Positions 11,685-22,260 of a stretch of DNA of 64,000 nt are shown here, piece after piece (position 1 is the stretch's first letter; every line of letters begins with the position of its first letter). The notes beneath the pieces were generated by a model. That model did no database searches, had not been told where the DNA came from, and worked only from the letters and a program-made list of their open reading frames with translations. Origin of the DNA: Casuarina equisetifolia (taxonomy: Eukaryota > Streptophyta > Magnoliopsida > Fagales > Casuarinaceae). The position numbers were made by a program, and so were the translations under genes. The stretch is taken from contig CM052356.1 of assembly GCA_028551475.1 (NCBI GenBank), positions 8,459,884-8,523,883 of the forward strand. The letters are read 5' to 3'.

Positions 11685-14600
11685 TCACATCGATAATGGT
11701 AGAAGCATTCTTCGCCTCTTTTTCCTGGCCAACCTTACATGCTTTGCAACTTTCATACACAAAAGCAATAGCATTGTGACACATACCAGACCAAAAGCAA
11801 GTCGCATGTGCCTAAAATATAAAGAAACTGCTGAAAAAACCAGGAATGCTAGGGTGACGAGCTCCCATATTACAAAGATCACAACATCCACCCTGCATCC
11901 AGAAAAAGCAGGAAGAGGGCAAAAGATTACTATCAGCGGTCAAGTTATCTTATATACACTAATCCAATGCCTTCAACAAACTAAGATGAAATAACCCTGG
12001 CAAAATAGAGGACCCAATCACTAAAACCCTTATAACGCAATAAAATGTCAAAAAAAATTTAGTGAAAAATCAAGCAAATGAATTGCAAAATGCAAGGTTC
12101 CCTATAAAATTATGACCTACAATGTCCTCTTATGTGCGTCTGCAGTTAAGGTGCCTGTGTATTTATCAAATATGAATCGCTTCTTTGCACCTTTCACTCC
12201 TAAAAAATAATCCATCAACTAAAATCCATAACATTCCTTTTTTTCCAACAACCACTGAGCATCATTGTTAACAGGATGGTAGATGTCTCTTCCAAAAGTA
12301 TATCTCCTCCCATTTCCCCCAACTAATCCAGTTTCCACCAGAACAAGCTCAGAACGAATTCATAGAGGTTACTATATCCAAATGGAAGCTTGACAGAGAT
12401 AGACTGAACAAAAAGATTACTATAGACTTGCACATTGATCAACATAGTATGCTTGCAGCCAAATGGTTAAGGCTCCTCAAGTTAAGCATAAATGGTTACG
12501 GTACCAAGACCACTATTCACACAAACAGCCGATATCTTCTTGTTTGAGGTCCGTTGGTTGATCGTAAACAAAGCATACTGAAGAAAGTTCAAGTCACATT
12601 TTTAGAATCTGAAAGCACTATCCAGACCGACTGTTCACCATCCTAAGCTTAAGAAATACTTGCTGAAGATGTCAGTAGCAAAACCTCAGACAAAAGAATG
12701 GACATGTACAGCTTTACCACCAACCTAATCCAATGTTTTTCTGAGGGCATTCAATACAAGTAACACATACATGTTTCCTTGAAATAAACAAACACAACTA
12801 ACACAAAACTTGTAAATGCTACAACTTAAACAAAACTCAGTTACAGCGTATAAAATTCTCCTAACTTTATTTCATTAACTTAATTTCCTTAAATAATTTT
12901 TTACCATAGTTTGAACCAAATGAGGTCCCCCCTTAAATCTCTGAGCTTCGGACCTTTCAACTATTCAGTTCTCTCAACAATCTAGTTCTCAAAACAACAA
13001 TTCAAGCTCTAGGTGGCATAGGTGGCCAGAAATGAGGCATGCTTATGCTGCATATGATAAAAAAAAATAATTTATTTTTCAGGTGTTTCAAATATGTCTA
13101 CTGCACCTACTAATTCAACCATGTAAATCTCCAATGCAAGTATAATTAGATTCTGTAGCCAGTCCATCACATAACACAAAATTTAATTTGGACCAAATTT
13201 AACTTCGTCCAAACGTGTTTCAAAATCTGTGAATATCCAAGGATATGATATGTGATATATTCCCTTTGATCAACTACAAATCCCTTCCACTTATCTCTCC
13301 CAACAGTTGACAGCAATATCAGAAATAACTTCAGTCAATGACCTAAACCCAAATAATCTATAGGGACAGACTCTTCTGTGCTTCTTCTTACCTCCCCCCC
13401 TCCCCCCTCCCTCCCTCTCCCCCATATCCAAAGCAAAACATAAAAAATAGAAATAAAAAATAAAAAAAGAAGTGAAGACAAATTGGGAAGATCAATTTAA
13501 TGAGTGGGTCCGCTTAGACCCCAACAGTCCCATGCATTTTGTAATAGGTTTATGATCATCTCTTGTTTGGGGAAGTATAGGTGTTGCGGCGCTTATGTGA
13601 GGTTAACTGAAGTTTGGGTTAAGCCTACTTCAGTGTGTACTTTGTATTTCTTTTTTCCTCCCTAATGGATGCTTTTGATGTATGGGTTAGGTTGATGCCC
13701 GCCCACTTTGCCATGAATAAACTTGCCAAGGGCACCGTCGCTTAAAAAAGAAAATAGAAAATAGAAAATAGAAAATAAAACTTTATTATGATCCATGATA
13801 CAAATTAATTTAACAAGTAATCATATTATATTATTAGTTCGTTCTAAAGCAATTCCTCTTTTTTATTAATCAGACCTTACGAAGAATAAAGAATATCATT
13901 AGAATTTTCAAAACGGTAACTTTTAAGGGCATTGAATATCAGTTCCTTTAAAGTTTTACATATATTTCTCCATCCCCCCATAAAAGATTCAAAGAAATAA
14001 ATGGAGTGGTATTGGGGGCATTTAAAAGCAACAGCTTCTGCATCAATTTTGTACAAATGCATTCACAGCAGCAGCACACTTTCCACACTCCAATAACAAC
14101 AGGGTAATTCCTGATAGTTATGTTAACTGAAAAGCCCGTAATTTAGATTTCTTACGAGTGTTTTGTCAAATATACCAAATCAATTCAAACTGGAAAACAA
14201 GCAGCTAATCCAATGCGGAAACCAGTGCATCTTTGCATAGGCTTCAAGTATTGGATCACCAAGCATGCAGATATCAGCAAATTCCTAAAACCTTGATGAT
14301 CCAAATTTAAAAGCTTACTCCAAAAGACTACCATCAGTTACCCTCTCAATCAATTAACTTTACACATCATTTCACTCATAAACATGCTTCTACTCCACCA
14401 CAAAGATCTACAGCTTAAAGTTCCTCTTTTCAAATTCATTAGAAAATTTTGACAAGAGAAATATGTATTCATTCCTCCCTGTGATGAATAAGAATCTCTG
14501 GGTAATTCTGCAAAAACATAACAATTCAGGGCAGCTGCTTAATGGTCCTTATCCGATGTAGTATCAATATATTTCCAAGAAACCTCGTACACAGACACAA

Positions 14601-15219
14601 AACATGCTTCCCCAACGAGATTTCTTTTGCAGAGAGAGAGAGAGAGAGAGAGAACATGGGGTGGGGAGGAGAGCGCTGATAATAATGTATTCGCCAATCT
14701 CTGAAAGCTTCAATTATATTCAAGTTCTCCACATCCAGCTTTGTACTTAGGGTCAAAATTCAAAAACAATCAACAGGCTGACCTTCAAATACCCAGAGCC
14801 ATGACAAACCTATTCGAGTTAGCAGCTCTGAATGCCATATAGAAAATTAACATCAATTATATATCAGATTTTTGGCCACCTTGATCCCAAAACGAGTCAC
14901 GAACAACAAAATTCCACAACAATAAACAGTTTTACAAACCCTCGCTAACCTTACCAAACCAGCAGTTCTGAATTTAATACACATCGTTGGTATCGGTTGT
15001 ATACCAGATTTCTATAATCCTAAAACGATTCATCAACAAACGTAAATATGCAACAAATCATAAAATCATAAAAAGTTCGGGAGATAATTAGAGTACTTTG
15101 GCGTACCTTGACGAAGGGAGACTAGAAGTGGAGGAGAAAAAGGAGACGGAGGCCCAATCATGCTTGGATCGAATCTGGTACTCTCTCAACTGATCTGCCA
15201 GATTCGATCGCGTTATCAT
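11685..15219 (-). CDS. Small conserved plant membrane protein, two exons
   Basis: Exon 1 runs 15219-15107 and exon 2 runs 11892-11685. They join in frame to 321 nt, or 106 residues. The first exon reads MITRSNLADQLREYQIRSKH and then a serine-rich stretch. The second holds two hydrophobic segments, VVIFVIWELVTLAFLVFSAV and LAFGLVCVTMLLLLCM, followed by a basic tail, RLARKKRRRMLLPLSM. I recall similar short uncharacterised transmembrane proteins in other flowering plants, but know no biochemical function. The layout suggests an integral membrane protein with two helices and a positively charged C-terminus. Exon 2 alone has no ATG at its start (its first full codon is GTG), which supports the upstream exon. 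The intron is about 3.2 kb and AT-rich. The gene is head-to-head with the LDL1 gene. Confidence 0.75.
13391..13423. repeat. C-rich polypyrimidine tract in the long intron
   Basis: A run made only of C and T, including CCCCCCC and CCCCCC, inside the 3.2-kb intron of the small membrane-protein gene. It is read on the strand opposite to the transcript. Confidence 0.85.
13750..13777. repeat. 7-bp tandem repeat (GAAAATA)4
   Basis: Four perfect copies of GAAAATA follow an A-rich run. The A-rich stretch directly follows a less AT-rich block at about 13560-13745, so it could be the tail of an old retroposon, but no LINE or SINE domain is visible. Confidence 0.8.
14631..14653. repeat. (AG)n microsatellite
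   Basis: About eleven AG units in the intron of the minus-strand membrane-protein gene. Confidence 0.9.
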
Positions 15220-15699
15220 GGCCCTCTCTCTGAACGCTATGGCTTTAATCTCTGAAAGCTCAGACGTCGTGGTCCTCCTCGTCGTCTACAACGGAGACTC
15301 GGCAAAGCCGCCGAGGATTTGAAAGCTGGAACACGGTGGAGGGAGCATCAACGTCCAACGCGTCTCGCCCTGGGTTCGTTGGGTGCCCTTCTTTCCAGCT
15401 TGCTCTTTAAATTTCTTTCCAGTTTGTTACATTCTGTTCCAAATTATAATGTTTTAAGATTTTTTTAAATTAAGCCGGCGGGTTTGACGCCTCCGCTTAA
15501 CTTGCAGGCCGGATGCATGTTAGCCATGGGCCCCCGGTCCAATGGGCTACACCTACAGCCTTCGATAGTTTGCATGGTTGACTGTCGCACCCGCTTGACT
15601 CTCTTTAATGGTTTCCTCGTCTTCCTTTTGGAGTTCGAATTCCTGATTAAAGCCCTAGAGTCTGTTACCAATCAAAATTAGCTTTATGTGGTAATGCAA
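15220..15699. promoter_or_regulatory. Shared bidirectional promoter region
   Basis: Only about 480 bases separate the initiator codons of the minus-strand membrane-protein gene and the plus-strand LDL1 gene, so the two 5' leaders and promoters must share this space. I see no strong TATA box for either gene, as is common for housekeeping-type divergent pairs. Confidence 0.6.
15686..15694 (+). other. Two-codon upstream reading frame before LDL1
   Basis: ATG TGG TAA encodes Met-Trp-stop. Its stop codon overlaps the next ATG (15694) by one base, as TAATG. The following ATG at 15700, in the same frame as 15694, has A at -3 and G at +4 and is the better start. Whether this region is transcribed is not known from sequence. 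Confidence 0.45.
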
Positions 15700-18135
15700 A
15701 TGGAATCGGCGGACCTCCCCCAAGACCCTGCCGATAATCCTGACGTCGCACCCGGCGACTCCTCCCCCGACACTGAACTCACTCTTTCCGCCAGTGCAAC
15801 CCCGTCCCTTTCCGAAAACAATCCGCCTTCCAAAACGACACCCGAAGCCCCCGTTTCGGACTCCCTAGACGACTCCTCCTCTGAGCCCATCCAAGACGAT
15901 AACGACAACAACAACCACAACAATCCCGGTGGACCTCCCCAAATTCCTAGCAGGGCCGAAGTTGGTCCAGCTGAACCCGGTCCTCCGCCGAAGAAGCGCC
16001 GCCGAAGAAAGAAATTTTTCACGGAGCTCAATGGCAACCCCTCGCTCTCCCGGGGCCGCCGGTCTGACCTAGCCAAGGACGTCGACGTGGAGGCCCTGAT
16101 TGCGATCTCGGTGGGGTTCCCAGTGGACTCGCTCACAGAGGAAGAGATCGAGGCCAACGTGGTATCCACCATTGGCGGCGTCGAGCAAGCCAACTACATC
16201 GTGGTCCGGAACCACATTCTCTCCCGCTGGCGCTCCAACGTGTCGGTCTGGCTGACCCGGGACCACGCACTCGAGTCCATTCGGTCTGAGCACAAGGGCC
16301 TCGTCGACGCGGCCTACCGCTTCCTCCTCGACCACGGCTACATCAATTTTGGGCTCGCGCCGGCAATTAAGGAAGCGAAGCTAAGGTCGTTCGACGGCGT
16401 AGAGAGGGACAATGTAGTAATTGTCGGCGCGGGTATTGCCGGTTTGATCGCAGCGAGGCAATTGGTGTTTATGGGATTCAAAGTCGTGGTCTTGGAGGGT
16501 AGAGCCCGCCCCGGCGGGCGGGTAAGGACAAAGAGAATGAAAGGAGACGATGTCGAGGCCGCAGCGGATCTCGGTGGTAGCGTTCTCACTGGAATCAATG
16601 GAAACCCCCTAGGGGTCCTTGCGAGGCAGCTGGGACTACCGCTTCACAAGGTGAGAGATATATGCCCGTTGTATTTACCTGATGGCAAAGCTGTAAACTC
16701 TGAGACTGATGCTAAAGTGGAGGTCTCGTTTAACAAGTTGTTAGATAGAGTTTGTAAGCTTAGGCACGCCATGATAGAAGAAATTAAGTCCGTAGATGTT
16801 TCGTTAGGGACAGCGCTCGAAGCGTTTCGTCGGGTCTATAATGTGGCCGAGGACTCGGAAGAGAGCATGTTGTTGAACTGGCACCTTGCAAATTTGGAAT
16901 ATGCAAATGCTTCGCTGATGTCAAATTTGTCGATGGCATATTGGGATCAGGATGACCCGTATGAAATGGGAGGCGATCATTGCTTTATCCCCGGGGGTAA
17001 CGAGACATTTGTTCGAGCCCTTTGCGAAGACCTTCCCATTTTCTACGAGAGGACCGTAGAGAGTATTAGATATGGGACTGATGGGGTGCTGGTTTATGCA
17101 GCTGGGCAGGAGTTTCGCGGGGACATGGTTCTCTGCACGGTGCCATTAGGCGTGCTTAAGAAGGGAAATATTGAATTTGTTCCCGAACTCCCTCAACGAA
17201 AGAAAGATGCAATTCGGAGATTAGGATTTGGGTTGCTGAATAAGGTTGCCATGTTGTTTCCCTACAATTTTTGGGGTGGTGACATTGATACGTTTGGGCA
17301 TTTGAGTGAGGACCCGAGTATGAGAGGCGAGTTCTTTTTGTTTTATAGCTATTCTTCTGTGTCCGGCGGCCCACTTCTTGTTGCTCTTGTGGCGGGAGAT
17401 GCTGCTGTCAAGTTTGAGACGATGTCGCCAGTTGAGTCTGTGAAAAGGGTTTTAGACATATTGAGAGGCATCTTTCATCCAAAAGGGATTGCAGTTCCCG
17501 ACCCGGTTCAGGCAGTCTGCACTCGCTGGGGGAAGGATCAATTCACTTACGGGTCGTACTCTTATGTTGCAATTGGGTCTTCAGGAGATGACTATGACAT
17601 TCTGGCTGAGAGTGTTGGAGACGGGAGAGTGTTCTTTGCAGGAGAAGCAACTAATAAACAGTATCCAGCAACAATGCATGGAGCTTTTCTTAGTGGAATG
17701 AGAGAAGCTGCTAACATAGTGAGGATGGCCAAGAGGAGGTCACTGATTCCAGCTGATAAATTAAATAATGCACAAGGGGAAAGCGACGACTTGAATAAAT
17801 TGTTTGAGAGCCCTGACCTTACATTTGGGTGCTTCTGTGTCTTGTTTGATCCAAGGTCCAATGACCTTGCTTCTCATTCATTGCTAAGAGTAAAATTGGT
17901 AGTGGAGAACTCCGACTCTTGCAGTCTCTTTCTTTTTGGCTTGATCTCAAGGGACCAGGCCATCAAGCTGAGTGAGGTAGACGGAGATGGGAACAGGATG
18001 AGGATGTTAAATCAGGACTTTGGGGTGAGGTTGGTTGGGAGGAAAGGTTTATCTGGTGCTGGGGAATCTCTAATCTCCCTCATAAAATCAGCTAGATCCA
18101 ACCTAAATGGTGGATTGGGAGGTGATGCTGTGTAG
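15700..18135 (+). CDS. LDL1: LSD1-like histone lysine demethylase (LDL1 type)
   Basis: A single uninterrupted frame of 811 residues from ATG 15700; an in-frame ATG at 15694 would add two. The first ~110 residues are acidic and proline/serine-rich, ending in a basic KKRRRRKK stretch that may be a nuclear signal. A SWIRM domain spans about 131-222. A flavin amine oxidase domain follows, with the dinucleotide motif GAGIAG at 243-248, an ARPGGRV motif, a lysine at 515 aligning with the FAD-contacting lysine of human LSD1, and FAGEAT near 645-650. There is no LSD1-type coiled-coil tower insertion. The family removes mono- and dimethyl groups from histone H3 lysine 4 using FAD. Plant relatives repress FLC and other loci with FLD. 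Arabidopsis LDL1 is also intronless and slightly longer (844 residues), which favours LDL1 over FLD or LDL3. The C-terminal ~130 residues extend past the catalytic domain. Confidence 0.9.
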   Translation: MESADLPQDPADNPDVAPGDSSPDTELTLSASATPSLSENNPPSKTTPEAPVSDSLDDSSSEPIQDDNDNNNHNNPGGPPQIPSRAEVGPAEPGPPPKKRRRRKKFFTELNGNPSLSRGRRSDLAKDVDVEALIAISVGFPVDSLTEEEIEANVVSTIGGVEQANYIVVRNHILSRWRSNVSVWLTRDHALESIRSEHKGLVDAAYRFLLDHGYINFGLAPAIKEAKLRSFDGVERDNVVIVGAGIAGLIAARQLVFMGFKVVVLEGRARPGGRVRTKRMKGDDVEAAADLGGSVLTGINGNPLGVLARQLGLPLHKVRDICPLYLPDGKAVNSETDAKVEVSFNKLLDRVCKLRHAMIEEIKSVDVSLGTALEAFRRVYNVAEDSEESMLLNWHLANLEYANASLMSNLSMAYWDQDDPYEMGGDHCFIPGGNETFVRALCEDLPIFYERTVESIRYGTDGVLVYAAGQEFRGDMVLCTVPLGVLKKGNIEFVPELPQRKKDAIRRLGFGLLNKVAMLFPYNFWGGDIDTFGHLSEDPSMRGEFFLFYSYSSVSGGPLLVALVAGDAAVKFETMSPVESVKRVLDILRGIFHPKGIAVPDPVQAVCTRWGKDQFTYGSYSYVAIGSSGDDYDILAESVGDGRVFFAGEATNKQYPATMHGAFLSGMREAANIVRMAKRRSLIPADKLNNAQGESDDLNKLFESPDLTFGCFCVLFDPRSNDLASHSLLRVKLVVENSDSCSLFLFGLISRDQAIKLSEVDGDGNRMRMLNQDFGVRLVGRKGLSGAGESLISLIKSARSNLNGGLGGDAV

Positions 18136-18960
18136 ATGAACATAAGCACCAACTGATTGATGGAAGTGGCTAACTTATTGCTTGTTAGAAATTTGATTTC
18201 TTAATGTTGGGTAATAACTTAGCCTAGCAGCTGGGGTTTCATATGCCTTTAGCATATGTTTAGTGTTGTACCAATTATCATGTATACTACCTGCAGCCTC
18301 AGATGAGCGTATTCAAGTTTAGGATTGATTGGTCCTATTTGTTTCTGATGCCTTTGAGTTATTTTTGAATTCCCATGGAGCTGCAAGATTCTTTGTAGTA
18401 ACTAAGTGGGAATTGTGGATCCATCGACTTAGATCGTTGCAAATCCATCATTAAGTTGAATTGCAATTGGTATTTTTATCTCTGGCGGAATCAAGTAAAT
18501 CTTGGTAATGCACATATATCTAGAAGCCCAACAACCTAGGATGTTTGGGCTATGCTATGGGTCTACCATCTGGGCTAAAGTAAAATACAACAACCAAACT
18601 GGACTAGTGGGGAATCGGTTTTTTCTTTTCCGGCCGGCGACAAAGGTCATCCCAGCGCCCGACAAGATCCCAACAACATTTTGCCTTATTTCGCGAATTA
18701 CGGGAGAAGTATCGTTACTTCTTAACGTTAGATTTGGCTCGAAACATTCTACAATCGACTCGATTCTTGTTAACAGGGGAAGAGCATGCGATTCCCTCCC
18801 CCACTGATTAAGTTTAATTTTTTAATTTTCTATTTTTTTTCTTCCTTTTGATCGAGTAAAAGGCATCTGATTGAGGGAATTATACTAAACCATTCTCAGA
18901 TGTCTGACCGGGATTCCACGAAAATTTAGAGCATATTGAAAAAGACGAAAAGCTTGCTGC
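18136..18960. other. LDL1 3' region and spacer
   Basis: This stretch contains the 3' untranslated region of LDL1. A 101-codon frame at 18502-18807 has no recognisable domain and I do not call it a gene. Confidence 0.55.
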
Positions 18961-18968
18961 CAGCCCAA

Positions 18969-19634
18969 ACCGACCACCTGGTTAGGCGCCCCTCCCACGT
19001 AACGTATATTGGAAAAGTGACAACATTGAACGGCTAAAGAGATCCCACATGAAGTCCTACCATTTTGCCAGGTATTCGCAGATCTCTATGCTCCAAACCG
19101 CGGGCCCGTCCACATACAGTGGGTCCACTCGCCGACCTTCCCATATTTATCGTCACACAGACCGACAGATCAGGGTCCCACATCACGTCTTTGTAAACGT
19201 GTCACTGACAGCATTGGTCGACTGCACGAACCTACTGTACAGCGGGTCCGCCCTCTCCTTTTCTACTTTGTTCTTTAGATCTTCTGACTACCCCTCTCAC
19301 GCTCCCCAGCGTACCCGTCACGCGCCAACTTGCGTTCAAATCATCCACAATAACAGGTGGAAATTCGGAATTATTTCCGATTTGATCAAAATTTGCTAAT
19401 GAATGATGATACTAATCCTATTAAATAGCATAGGAAAAGGCATATTGAGGTTCCTAAGGGACAGGTGGGCAAGCAAATCTTGGCGCGTATCTTTGAGCGT
19501 GCATAATTCGACATATGAACGATCATTTTCTCTTGAAGTTAATGCGACATGTGGGTTACACAAGTGGTACCCTGATTGGCTGAACCGACTCGCTTAATCG
19601 CGTTAGAATCGCGTGGCGGGATACTCTATATAAA
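18969..19634 (+). promoter_or_regulatory. Dehydrin promoter with CRT/DRE cluster, ABRE and TATA box
   Basis: Four CRT/DRE cores lie within 800 bases of the dehydrin start: ACCGAC at 18969, GCCGAC at 19131, ACCGAC at 19161 and ACCGAC at 19584. ACGTGTC at 19197-19203 matches the ABA-responsive element core. TATATAAA at 19627-19634 is a good TATA box 133 bases before the ATG. CBF/DREB factors bind CCGAC and bZIP factors bind ACGTG, so induction by cold, drought and ABA is expected by inference. Confidence 0.75.
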
Positions 19635-19766
19635 CTCCGTGTGCTCTAACGCTATATCATCGTCACGAGACTGAAAAACGCTCCCAAACAAGATAACTTC
19701 GTCGACCAGCCTGTTCGTCATTTATTTTCTTTCTTTCGTTGTTGATTACGTTCTAATTGTTTGAGT

Positions 19767-20804
19767 ATGGCGGAGGAGTACCACAACAAGCCTAGTCACG
19801 AGTATGAGACCACTGTCGGAGTTGATCGCCAGGAAGAGGAGACCAAGGACCGGGGATTGTTCGATTTCTTGGGGAAGAAAGAGGAGGAGAAGCCCCAAGA
19901 GGAGGTGATCGCTACCGAGTTTGAGAAGGTCGCAGTGTCTGAGCCTGAACCAAAGGTCGAGGAATACAAGGAGGAGGAGAAGGACGAGAAGAAACACGGT
20001 CTCTTGGAGAAGCTCCACAGATCCAACAGTAGTTCTAGTTCTGTAAGTATCCATCTAATACACTAACAAGGCCTTATTTCTCTTCTCTTGTTTTGACTAT
20101 TTAGCCATTTCCTTTGTGTTTGTGTTCATCTTCATAACAGAAGAAACTGTACATGGGGGATCTGGCGGATGAGATCCTTGTTTATCCACACCCGGATCAC
20201 CATTTTTGGACCTATAAAAGTGCCAGATCTAGGGATGAAACAATACCTAGTGATGTCGATTGTTAATTGTGAGCCGATCACCTTTAACCGTTTTTGCATG
20301 TGGCACGGCATGATCGCTGCGTGACTTTTGCCACTTGTGTTGCCACGTGGAATCATTTGATTTTAACATCTGTGTTTATGAAACTTGCAGTCCAGCGATG
20401 AGGAGGAAGGTGAAGGAGAAGAAAAGAAGAAGAAAAAGAAGGAGAAGAAGGAAAAGAAGGATAAGCTGAAGGTGAAGGAAGAGGAGAAGCACGAGGACAC
20501 TAACGTCCCGATTGAGAGGTACGAAGAAGAAGTAGTAGTGGCCCATCATGTAGATCCAGCTCACCCTGAGGAAAAGAAGGGTTTCCTTGAGAAGATCAAG
20601 GAAAAACTTCCAGGCCAGAACAAGAAGGCTGAAGATTTCCCCCCTCCTGCACCTGCTTCGACCGAGTATGCCACCAGCGAGCATCACAGTGTTGAAGGCG
20701 AAGCGAAGGAGAAGAAGGGCTTCTTAGAGAAGATCAAGGAGAAGATCCCTGGATACCACCCCAAGACAGAGGAAGAGAAGGATAAAGAGCATGTTTCCCA
20801 TTAA
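19767..20804 (+). CDS. Acidic F-S-K2 dehydrin
   Basis: Exon 1 is 19767-20042 and exon 2 is 20391-20804. They join in phase 0 to 229 residues. An F-segment, [10 protein letters not shown], sits at about 29-38. A serine run of about seven residues before DEEE (S-segment) spans the splice junction at 92/93. It is followed by a lysine-rich stretch, and then two K-segments, [15 protein letters not shown] near 153-167 and [16 protein letters not shown] near 198-213. No Y-segment is present. This is the ERD10/ERD14/COR47 type. Such proteins are intrinsically disordered, bind acidic membranes and ions, and protect cells during cold and dehydration; the S-segment is a known casein-kinase target in relatives. 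An intron inside the S-segment is the usual position in this class. The ATG at 19767 is in context GTATGGCG, giving MAEEY, typical of the family. Confidence 0.93.
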
Positions 20805-21124
20805 GAATATCGTGAATTTGTTTGAGGGAACACGATAATGATGGTGTGTCGCTTTGATTGTTGATTTACAATGGATGTGTGCCTCTCTATTTCTCGTCTT
20901 GATTGTAAACCTTTTTATTTTTATTTTTCTTTATAAGTACTTTGAATGTGCTTGTATTTAAGCGTGTTTAGTTTATATTTATGTTTTAAGACATAAAAGA
21001 AGAAAAGCTGGCTGTTATTTTCTTCTCTTTTTCTTTTTGATAGCTCTATCGGAGACCGTACAATAAGGGAGCTTTTGCTCTCTCTAATTGGAAACATTCC
21101 AGTTCACTCCTTGGTGTATTGTTC

Positions 21125-21533
21125 AAGCAATGATGCTCCCTGTGACCCACTTGAACTGACTTCCGCCCTGTAAAATAACGAAAGCAAACCAAGAAGCTGG
21201 CTTAAAAGATGGATAAAGTTGGATAAGCTACAAGTCTTGAGTCCCCACTGGAATCGAAGACAGAAATTATTGTACCAGACCCACGGCTTTTGTTCTTTAC
21301 GTTGTTCGCAAGCCACAACAACATGCCGGATTCCAAGTTCCCGCCTCGTGAGTTCTGGAAGGGAGGAGAAGGGACTGTTAAGACTCCGTAACGGCGGCAT
21401 TTTCCTTTATTTCTTTTGATTCATTTCTTCGAGCAACCTCATGCTCTCGACAAGCATAAATGCTTTGGCTTTCGTGACTCTAAAGCTTATTTGAATTAAC
21501 TTTTATGTTAAACTCTTAATTTTTTAACACACA

Positions 21534-21564
<31 letters not shown>

Positions 21565-22260
21565 CTATTTAAATATTTAAATATAGGAAATGCTTTTGAA
21601 AAACAAATATGTTTTGGATCTCTACGAAAATATTTCGCCGTTATGAGAGGTATTTTTTAGAAGAATAAGGCACTTATTTTTATAGGTCTAGATAAAACAT
21701 GTACAGTCATTTTGTAAATAGAAATTAACATTAAAATATAGAAATTGGAATAGACGAATTTTATGATCTTTAAGCATGGATAATTCAAGGATACGTATGG
21801 TCATTTTCTATGGAATTTAGTGTGGCTTAATCAATTAACTCAATAATAAAATAATGTGAATTAAGTGCGTTATAATATTAAAAAAATGCAGCATGTCAAT
21901 AAAAATAGTAAATTAGAGTAATTGGCTTTCACGCTTCAGATCCGCTTGGCCCCAAGCTTTGTATAAACCAACAAGACCACAGAACGTGACAAGTGTAATC
22001 AAGCAAAATTAAATTCCACTTCACGACTTGATGAAACGAACAGGTGATGATGCTCTCCTTGACACGCTTGAATCATTTGCCCCATTTTTTTTGGTAATCT
22101 CATGTCGGCACGTCTGAGTCCTTGAAGGACTAGAAAGAACCACAATTAATTAATCAACGCAATCGACAGGTTTGAGTTATTGTGCCGGACCCATCCTTTT
22201 CATTCTTTAATTTGCGGCTCGCAATCCCCAGTCAAAAGGGCAAGAAGCAGTTTTGTAGCA
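21125..22260. repeat. Pair of diverged direct repeats about 920 bp apart
   Basis: The segment near 21125-21330 resembles 22045-22260. TGATGCTCCCTGTGACCCACTTGAA pairs with TGATGCTCTCCTTGACACGC and its continuation, and ATTGTACCAGACCCA pairs with ATTGTGCCGGACCCA, both followed by a similar TTCTTTA. Spacing is roughly conserved. The origin is unclear; it could be an old segmental duplication or two copies of a dispersed repeat. Confidence 0.5.
21542..21564. repeat. (AT)n microsatellite
   Basis: An uninterrupted run of about eleven AT units in the dehydrin-copia spacer. Confidence 0.9.

Noticed and set aside
13560-13780. Possible LINE or SINE tail ending in an A-rich repeat
   Set aside because: Only the A-rich end is suggestive; no target duplication, internal promoter box or coding domain could be seen.
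15684-16193. 169-codon minus-strand frame
   Set aside because: Antisense shadow of the GC-rich N-terminus of LDL1, with no domain.
18502-18807. 101-codon plus-strand frame downstream of LDL1
   Set aside because: No domain, no family resemblance and no promoter context; likely chance.
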